Shown: positions 43,307-49,437 of the stretch, piece after piece
Position numbering within the stretch: the stretch's first letter is position 1
How the letters are laid out: each line of letters starts with the position of its first letter
DNA from: Welwitschia mirabilis
Taxonomy: Eukaryota > Gnetophyta > Gnetopsida > Welwitschiales
Direction of reading: 5' to 3'
Length of the DNA stretch: 49,437 bases
Assembly (NCBI GenBank): GCA_051453625.1
Contig: JBOZIK010000001.1
Span: 173,888,598-173,938,034 of the forward strand
The notes under the pieces: generated by a model
Told to the model about the DNA's origin: nothing
Databases searched by the model: none
The model's input: the letters and a program-made list of their open reading frames with translations, nothing else
Position numbers and translations under genes: made by a program

Positions 43307-46156
43307 TAATGCTACTCCTCTTGAAATTGTAATCACATATGGGTATCCCTTCATCCGAGACATGTATGCATTTTCACCTTTAACAAATTCAAATAAAACA
43401 CCCTCTAAGCCCTCAAAATGTAATGGAAAATATCCTTTAAACCACAAGTAAATTATTCCTTTCAATATCAATACTTACTTAAACTTCTTGATTCAATTCC
43501 TTCACATCTCCTTTTTTGAACATGGGGTAAGCACATTTAGCACTAAGTCTTTGTTACTACTAACTGCTCTCCATCTAGAGGGCTTCATGGAAATGGTATC
43601 ATGTGTACAAGATCATAGAGTTAAAATAAGTCTAGACTCAAGAAGTAGAAGTACATTCAAATTTGTCTATGAGAATTTAAACTCAACTCCATATAATCTA
43701 AATCACAAAATATTTGAGAAGCAATAGCCATAATTAGTCCCACTGAGAATTATAGATCTTGGAAGATGATGCAACACTATTAAGTCTCCCCCAATGACTG
43801 TTTACCTAATTGAGAACCTAACCAACATATCAAAAGCCTCTGATTTGGTTCTTGATAAGAAGAATATGGACAAAGTAGCTAAAATATTTAAATCTACAAA
43901 AGTGAAGGAAATGCAATCACCTATAACCAAATAGAAAAAAATTTAATGTAATAGAGACCAAGAAAGTGTGTGCATAGGTATGTCTAGTATCCAATGCTTT
44001 TCCTAACATAATCTTCTTTTTGCGTTACTTTCTTCCATTCTTCTCTTGTTGAACTTTCTTAGCCTCCTCCTTCTAAGGTCTGTAATAATATTTTCTCCTC
44101 TGAAGTAGTGGAAGTAATATTTTGCAGCCATTTCCTATAGTTTGACTTTCATAGCTATGTCCTGTTACAATCCGTGTCAAAGTGCAAATCCTTGGCCATA
44201 TACTTCTTTAAGGAAGTGAGGTGGGGGTTTTAAAAGAAATAGTATGTATAGCATTAGCAAAGTAAGAGTGCTTGATGAGCCTCTATTTTGTCCTTAACAC
44301 AAAACATTTCAAGTTCACTAGGATCATCTTCCATTTTATGGAACTGATGACTCATCATTGTAGCTATCTAAACAAGACAAAGATCAGATTCTACTACCAT
44401 TTTAGGGAAAATTGTAAACCATGCAAATCCTTAAGTAGGCCTTCCTAAACATTGGTAGCTCTTGTGAAAGTAGCTTCCTTTATTTGTAAGGATCAAACAT
44501 GGGAATATACTTTAGTTCATCTTTTGAGAATGGAATAGTTGTCTGAGGTCAATGAAGCCATTCATAGTAGGGATTCTCTAGGTTTTTCAAGAGATAGAGA
44601 ACATGATCTATAGGTATAAGCTCAAGAGGATATCCTCTCACATAGGGGTGTCTCACTGGTCCTTTTCTACTCTCTACAAGAAGATTGCAATAGTGTCTAT
44701 TAGTACTGAGTAGCCTAATATCTAGTATCCCAAACCTATGTATAGCTGCAACTAGAAAGATAGATATTCCATGATCTAAAGCATCAAAATTACATTGAAA
44801 ACACTGTTGAAAAGATGCCATTTTGCTAAAGGCATAGGAGCCCTCTAGATTAGATGACATTATTTGATTTATATGGAAAGTTGAATGAATAATCTTAACT
44901 AGATCATGGGAGGAACTTAAGAAGAATTGATCTAAAATGTATGTTGTAGCTTCTTGAATGTATGTTTCTCCACTCTAACTAACCTATTTACAAGCGGTTG
45001 TCCTAAAACTTTACTAATGCTTATGAGTTCTCTTTGGCAATGGAAGATAATAACGTTGTGAGTTTTTTGAGTTTTCCTTCTAATTGATTCCAATGCTCTT
45101 GCTCTGAAGGTCTAATAACTATTTCATTTTTCAAATAGGATCTGAATAAAGAAAACTAGTGATTAGAGTTTGGAAATGGAATGTTGATGGGATACTGACC
45201 ATCGTTCTTGTTTAGTCACCTAGCATACTATGCAATCATCATGTAGTAGGGAGGTGAAATTGTAAATATGAGACTTGGCAGAAGGTGTACAGGTACCCAA
45301 ACGAGAAATGACTATTTTGCAGAAATAGGCTTTGCAAGAGTAAGCTATTTCAGAAATGTGAAGGTGATGGATTGGGACAACAGTCTCATTTCTCAGAGGC
45401 CTCATTTGATGTCTTTTATATCATTTCTAATGGAGCATATAAGTTTTCCAGTAGGAAGAAGACCATAGTCAAAACAACTAGAGGTTGTTACCTCCATGGC
45501 CTAATGCAGGTAGCAATTCACCAGAGGCCTCTGAAGGAAGAAGCAGTTTAGGTGCTACCTTACGAGGTAGGTTATTGTCTTTCAAACCTAAAATGACCTC
45601 TTCATCTTGCCTTTGTTTCTAGATGAACATTCGGCCAAAAAAAAAAGGTCTAATAGAACTCAAGAATCTAGTCTAGCTATGGTTGCAAATTATTTTTACA
45701 CTGGACAATGCCTTTACCTCCATTTTTGCATATTTATGTTGTACACTAGAGACTAAACATGAGCTTTTTAAGATCATTAAGAAATGGAGTCTTATAAATA
45801 TAAGGCATGTTTAGTGCAAGCAAGTGCAACATGAGGCTTTGCAAAGTGTGAACAAGGATCAACTCCAAGTATTATAGTGCTTGCAAAATTAAGGAAAATA
45901 AGGTTCCAGAGAATGTGATGAGTACGATTTTATTTCTAATGATAGTAACAATAGGTGTGAGGATTCTAATCATATGCTGGCTAGGAGTTTTAGATCCTCA
46001 TCTAACAGCACTTCAAGCTCTCATCTGTATAAGAAAAAGATTCAAGATAGTTCTCTCGTAGATATTCATGATAGTAGTTTAATAGGTACCATGACTCCTA
46101 CAAGAGTGAATACTAATCATAAAAGGAACAATTTCATAATACAAAGATTTGAAAAT
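43307..46156. other. CACTA interior: several unidentified coding-like patches
   Basis: No family recognised. Longest minus frame: 44549-44860, 103 residues, with RKGPVRHPYVRGYPLELIPI and ending PYYEWLH. Plus-strand patches: 43795-43935 ('VYLIENLTNISKASDLVLDK'), 45268-45468, and 45908-46183, a Ser-rich frame ('SFRSSSNSTSSSHLYKKKIQ') of about 90 residues open on its upstream side. The mixture of strands and the more balanced composition suit a patchwork of captured exons or remnants of transposon genes. Neither can be shown by eye. Confidence 0.35.
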
Positions 46157-46290
46157 GATGAAGGAAGGCCCTTAATGCAATGAAAGAAAGAATTTTAGTT
46201 TTAAGGGGCATGTACGTTAAACCGTGATTGTTGTTATTATGTGTCGTCTTCAGCTATGTTTCCAGTTGGGAAGAGTGAAAATGCTAAAAC
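46157..46290 (+). repeat. Left inverted repeat of the nested element
   Basis: Pairs with 47190-47328 in inverse orientation, with substitutions and a few small indels. Confidence 0.8.
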
Positions 46291-46388
46291 GATTATAATT
46301 ACGGAGATCTTAATTGAATTAAAATCCTTTGGAGCACCATTGTAGAAATTCTTGTCATGCTGAAACCCTCAATCTTGAAAAATTTTAC

Positions 46389-46700
46389 CTGTCATAAAAC
46401 ATCTGGGATGCCTTTTCCAATTCATCAAACATTGGAATGCCTTTTCTGATTCATCATAACTGATGCCTGTGCAAGTACATTCTCTCTCATATTCCTCCAT
46501 TTCTTTCATTGACAGTAGCACTATGTCAATCTTGATTGTTTTCTCCCTACACATTGCAATCACCTTGCATCCAAAAATTCTATTACATTTCCTCTCTTCC
46601 ATTGCACTTCCATCCCTAGTTGCCCACTTTTTCACATTTTGTAATGCATTTTTATACCACCGAAACACCTCTTTCCTGCTAAACCACCAGTTGCGCTTCA
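46389..46700 (-). pseudogene. Exon-like frame inside the nested inverted-repeat element, unidentified
   Basis: The best-preserved open frame in the CACTA interior. On the minus strand it runs from about 46700 (acceptor-like TTTAGCAG near 46680) through 'KEVFRWYKNALQNVKKWATR' and 'SAMEERKCNRIFGCKVIAMC', then 'EKTIKIDIVLLSMKEMEEYE' and SYDESEKAFQCLMNWKRHP. It ends RCFMTG at a donor-like ACAG|GTAAAA (46388). About 100 codons without a stop, rich in Lys, Glu, Cys and Met, with normal codon variety, so it looks like a real internal exon. The family is not recognised. It could be a captured host exon or part of a transposon gene. The usual start codon is absent, as expected for an internal exon. 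Confidence 0.45.
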
Positions 46701-47189
46701 GGAAGTAAATAAAACATCTTAAACAGAATTATAGACCTCATCGATGTTTTTTATATTTTCATTTGTATCTGATTCGTATATCCAATTTATCTACGGTATT
46801 AGAAGCACTTCTCTCCCTTGTAGCATGTAGCAAACCACTTGCGAGCAACATCCTTCTTCCCTTTTCACAGATGCTTCTTCGCTTTATCTGCCAGTGTGTT
46901 TCTTCCTTGATTCACTTATTCTTTTCCTATATAGTGCCTACGTGAGCCACCCGAATCTGTTCTTCCCATAGTTTGTGTAAAATCTACCTACACATTTGTC
47001 CTCTACTTTTCTCGTTTTCTTTTGTCAAGAAATGCCGTTGCACCATCTTAATGCAGGCGTTTTCCAAATTGCCCACTTGCACTCTTTCCCTTATAAAGCA
47101 TGCTTCAAACCATGTCCCTTAGTTGCCCTTGCAATGTAGTTCATGTCTTAACAAATGATAGAGAAAGGTACTGGAGCTCAACCATGATG

Positions 47190-47328
47190 TTTTTCAGCAT
47201 TTCCGCTTTTCCCAGCTAGAAAAATAGCTGAAGACGGCACGCAGTAACAAAAACCATGGCTTACGGTACATGTCTCTTAATTGATATTCTTTCTTCTAGT
47301 GCATTTTATTTAAGGGCCGGCCTTCATC
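47190..47328 (-). repeat. Right inverted repeat of the nested element
   Basis: Inverse complement of 46157-46290. The outer edge CCTTCATC is at 47321-47328. Confidence 0.8.
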
Positions 47329-47809
47329 AAAACCAAACAAGTTTAAAACAGATTTGTAAATGAAATCAAAACCAAAAAAGTTCAAAATAGATTTGAAAAT
47401 GAAATTAAAAAAAATAACAAAGCGAGAATATTTAAGAGGAGCGACTCACTAGGATTTGAAGTCGCATTCTCCGTTATCGAACTCTTGCAATGCAAAATCT
47501 AAATTTGCTTCTCATTTACTAAAGTTCTGAAATTTTAAAGGTCAAACCTGAAAAGAGATGTGGATTTTTAAAAAGTATAACCTTTAATAAGCTCAAATTT
47601 GGAAGCGGATAGAGACTGATTGAACGATTTTATGAGCAAATAGGTGATCTTTAATAGAAAGTTGACAAAGAAAAGAATTTCGTGAGTGAAGAGGCAGGTT
47701 TCCTTCTTCAAGATTTCAATGCGGGTTTCCTTCTCCAAATTTCAAATCATTTGAAATAACTAGTGTGAACAATAATATTCTCAAATTATTTGATTCAAGA
47801 GGGCTTTTA
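47329..47809. other. CACTA interior, right part
   Basis: AT-rich. Contains a short direct repeat (AAACCAAACAAGTTTAAAA-type at 47332 and again near 47370). No frame recognised. Confidence 0.5.
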
Positions 47810-48010
47810 AGGTGTTTATTTAATAACACCTTAAAAAGAATTTTTATTTAAGGTATTTATTGAAATCAAGGCCTTAAAATCTTTGAATATTTAAGCCGTT
47901 CAATGGAATAAATGCCTTATTAAGTTAGGAATGGTGCTTTAAGGCATTTGTCTAAATAAATGCCTTAAACCCTATTTAAGGCGTTTATTTTAATAAACGC
48001 CTTAAAAGCT
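47810..48010. repeat. CACTA right subterminal hairpin array
   Basis: At least three hairpins in a row: AAGGTGTT/AACACCTT at 47810-47834, AAGGCATTT/AAATGCCTT at 47941-47967, and a near-perfect palindrome around AAGGCGTTTATT/AATAAACGCCTT at 47976-48005. The same arm sequence builds the left array at 39190-39565, which ties both ends to one element. Confidence 0.85.
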
Positions 48011-48082
48011 AATCCAAAGATGATGCAACAAAACGGATTTAAATAAAAAAGTAAACTACATAAGGTATGAAGATTGACCAAG
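48011..48082. other. CACTA subterminal flank up to the gap
   Basis: Short AT-rich stretch with no terminus visible. The CACTA right end must lie in the following gap. Confidence 0.5.
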
Positions 48083-48540
48083 NNNNNNNNNNNNNNNNNN
48101 NNNNNNNNNNNNNNNNNNNNNNNNNNNNNNNNNNNNNNNNNNNNNNNNNNNNNNNNNNNNNNNNNNNNNNNNNNNNNNNNNNNNNNNNNNNNNNNNNNNN
48201 NNNNNNNNNNNNNNNNNNNNNNNNNNNNNNNNNNNNNNNNNNNNNNNNNNNNNNNNNNNNNNNNNNNNNNNNNNNNNNNNNNNNNNNNNNNNNNNNNNNN
48301 NNNNNNNNNNNNNNNNNNNNNNNNNNNNNNNNNNNNNNNNNNNNNNNNNNNNNNNNNNNNNNNNNNNNNNNNNNNNNNNNNNNNNNNNNNNNNNNNNNNN
48401 NNNNNNNNNNNNNNNNNNNNNNNNNNNNNNNNNNNNNNNNNNNNNNNNNNNNNNNNNNNNNNNNNNNNNNNNNNNNNNNNNNNNNNNNNNNNNNNNNNNN
48501 NNNNNNNNNNNNNNNNNNNNNNNNNNNNNNNNNNNNNNNN
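48083..48540. other. Assembly gap (458 N)
   Basis: 458 N. It should contain the CACTA right terminus and about 100 bases of Copia-D reverse transcriptase. Confidence 0.99.
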
Positions 48541-48617
48541 AAGCATCAGAACACTATAGCATGATCTTCTACTAGGGTAGAATATATAGTTACTTCTAAG
48601 GCATGTCAAGAAATTGA
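48541..48617 (+). repeat. 77-base exact terminal repeat, copy 1 (start of last contig)
   Basis: Identical over 77 bases to 49361-49437. It encodes a Copia RNase H segment (KHQNTIA-stop-SSTRVEYIV), which is out of place because it precedes the reverse transcriptase. Confidence 0.95.
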
Positions 48618-49437
48618 TCAAGTCTCTGTATGGGCTAAGATAAGCATCAATAGCTTCATACACAAAGCTTTTATATTATTTAAGTTGCAATAGATTTAGA
48701 TTATGTGATTATTAAGATGTGGATGATACATTACTCATAAAATCTAATGAATGAAAATCTACATACATAATGATATATGTAGATAATATGCTAAAAACTA
48801 AAAGTGATGAAGAAGACATAAAATGAACAAAATTTTCCTTAAGTGATAAAATAAAGGTTTTTAATCTTAAATTGGTTAATGTCTAACTAGGTATAGAAAT
48901 TATTTGGCAAAGGAATATAATATTCTTGACAAAAAAGAAGTGCATTGGAGATCTGACCTAGAAGTTTGAACTAGGAAATGCAAAAGAATCTATAACACCT
49001 ATGAATAAGAATGCCAAGACGTCTACTGATGAAGAGTAAGAACCCACAAATAAAACTAAATACAGAAGAATAGTAGGAAGTTTGATTTATATAACCCATA
49101 CTAGACTATGCATATCATATGTTGTTGATGTGCTATTAAGTTACCTTTATGTACTTAAGTACCTCATTTGAATGCTATAAAAAAAGTACTAAGATGTCTA
49201 AAGAATATTAAAGATTTAAGTCTAACCTATTAAAAAAAAAAACTCTCAATCCATCTTGAAGGCAAACTCTAATTTTACTTCTACTAAAGAAATTGATACC
49301 TCATTATCAACATTAAGGTATATCATGTCCTTAGGGACATTGTCCCTATCTTAGCAGTCAAAGCATCAGAACACTATAGCATGATCTTCTACTAGGGTAG
49401 AATATATAGTTACTTCTAAGGCATGTCAAGAAATTGA
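48618..49437 (+). pseudogene. Copia-D right part: reverse transcriptase to RNase H
   Basis: A single plus frame with in-frame stops from 48617 to about 49200. It reads IKSLYGLR-stop-ASIASYTK, then 'STYIMIYVDNMLKT' at 48755, where the catalytic YVDD is YVDN. It continues with LGIEIIWQRNIIFLTKKKCI near 48887, 'ITPMNKNAKTSTDEE' near 48990 and 'YRRIVGSLIYITHTRLCISY' near 49062. After a frame change, RNase H begins near 49340 with KHQNTIA-stop-SSTRVEYIV. It continues where the left half stopped (GDLKE at 39170), minus about 30 to 35 residues. The window ends inside RNase H. Confidence 0.85.
49361..49437 (+). repeat. 77-base exact terminal repeat, copy 2 (end of window)
   Basis: Identical to 48541-48617. 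Here the RNase H segment is in its correct place after reverse transcriptase. The window ends exactly at the 77th base, implying that this is also the end of the assembled sequence. Confidence 0.95.

Larger units (their letters stand above)
46157..47328. mobile_element. Nested transposon with ~135-base terminal inverted repeats
   Basis: 46157-46290 and the complement of 47190-47328 align along their whole length. Both begin GATGAAGG, share GGCCCTTAA, a GACATGTAC/GGCATGTAC block, CGTCTTCAGCTAT and TGGGAA, and fade out around AAATGCT. The 1.17 kb element encloses an exon-like frame (46389-46680). Long inverted repeats around gene-like DNA are typical of Mutator-like elements, including Pack-MULEs. 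No clear 9-base target duplication was seen and no transposase is present, so the superfamily is inference. Confidence 0.75.
39177..48540 (+). mobile_element. CACTA (En/Spm-type) DNA transposon carrying captured gene fragments
   Basis: The left terminus CACTACAAGAAA at 39177 is the canonical CACTA inverted-repeat start, preceded by AGA as a possible 3-base target duplication. Both ends have subterminal arrays of short hairpins with AAGGCRTTT arms (39190-39565 and 47810-48010). The right terminus is hidden in the 458-N gap, so the end coordinate is a bound. I found no transposase (TNP2-type) domain. Instead the interior holds aspartate aminotransferase exons, an NPH3-domain piece, unidentified exon-like frames and a nested inverted-repeat element. 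This suggests a non-autonomous, gene-capturing element. It lies inside Copia-D: reverse transcriptase ends at 39176 and resumes after the gap. Strand is nominal. Confidence 0.82.

Noticed and set aside
48067-48663. Long open frames on both strands across 48067-48663
   Set aside because: They consist of translated N from the 458-base gap.

Overview
The window is AT-rich nuclear DNA of a seed plant, most likely a flowering plant. The evidence is LTR retrotransposons primed by initiator-methionine tRNA (Ty1/Copia), a Ty3/Gypsy element of the Tat/Athila kind, a CACTA DNA transposon beginning CACTACAAGAAA, and decayed exons of plant genes with short introns. I cannot place it to a genus. I found no intact protein-coding gene; nearly everything recognisable is a broken mobile element or a captured or decayed gene piece.

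Layout, left to right. 1-3234 is unclassified flank with gaps and duplicated pieces. 3235-8075 is a minus-strand Copia element (Copia-A) with most of gag missing. 8541-9520 is a minus-strand Copia remnant (Copia-B). 10872-15576 is a plus-strand Copia element with both LTRs (Copia-C). It sits against, and probably inside, a decayed minus-strand gene whose first exon lies at 15991-16311. 16396-21868 is unclassified AT-rich DNA. 21869-31642 is a roughly 9.8 kb degenerate Gypsy element with two ~1.1 kb LTRs. 31643-36136 is mostly unclassified. 36137-39176 is the first half of a plus-strand Copia element (Copia-D). It is interrupted exactly at 39177 by a CACTA transposon that runs into the gap at 48083-48540. 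Copia-D reverse transcriptase resumes at 48618.

The most interesting part is the interior of the CACTA element. It carries four consecutive exons, introns included, of an aspartate aminotransferase gene resembling the plant mitochondrial type (40565-41385, minus). It also carries a piece of a BTB/POZ-NPH3 family gene (42995-43306, minus), and a separate 1.17 kb element with ~135 bp terminal inverted repeats (46157-47328) that encloses an unidentified exon-like frame. This is the structure of a gene-capturing ('Pack-') CACTA with a further transposon nested in it. Its subterminal regions are built of short hairpins with the arm AAGGCRTTT.

Assembly quality matters here. Several N-gaps are flanked by the same sequence twice. 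Twice the shared piece is exactly 77 bases and identical: around the gap at 6874-6973, and at the two ends of the last contig, 48541-49437. That fits unresolved de Bruijn graph overlaps with k = 77. Duplications next to gaps should therefore not be read as biology. Many stop codons in the decayed genes fall where CAG would be expected (CAG to TAG), as expected from deamination of methylated CHG sites in silenced plant DNA.
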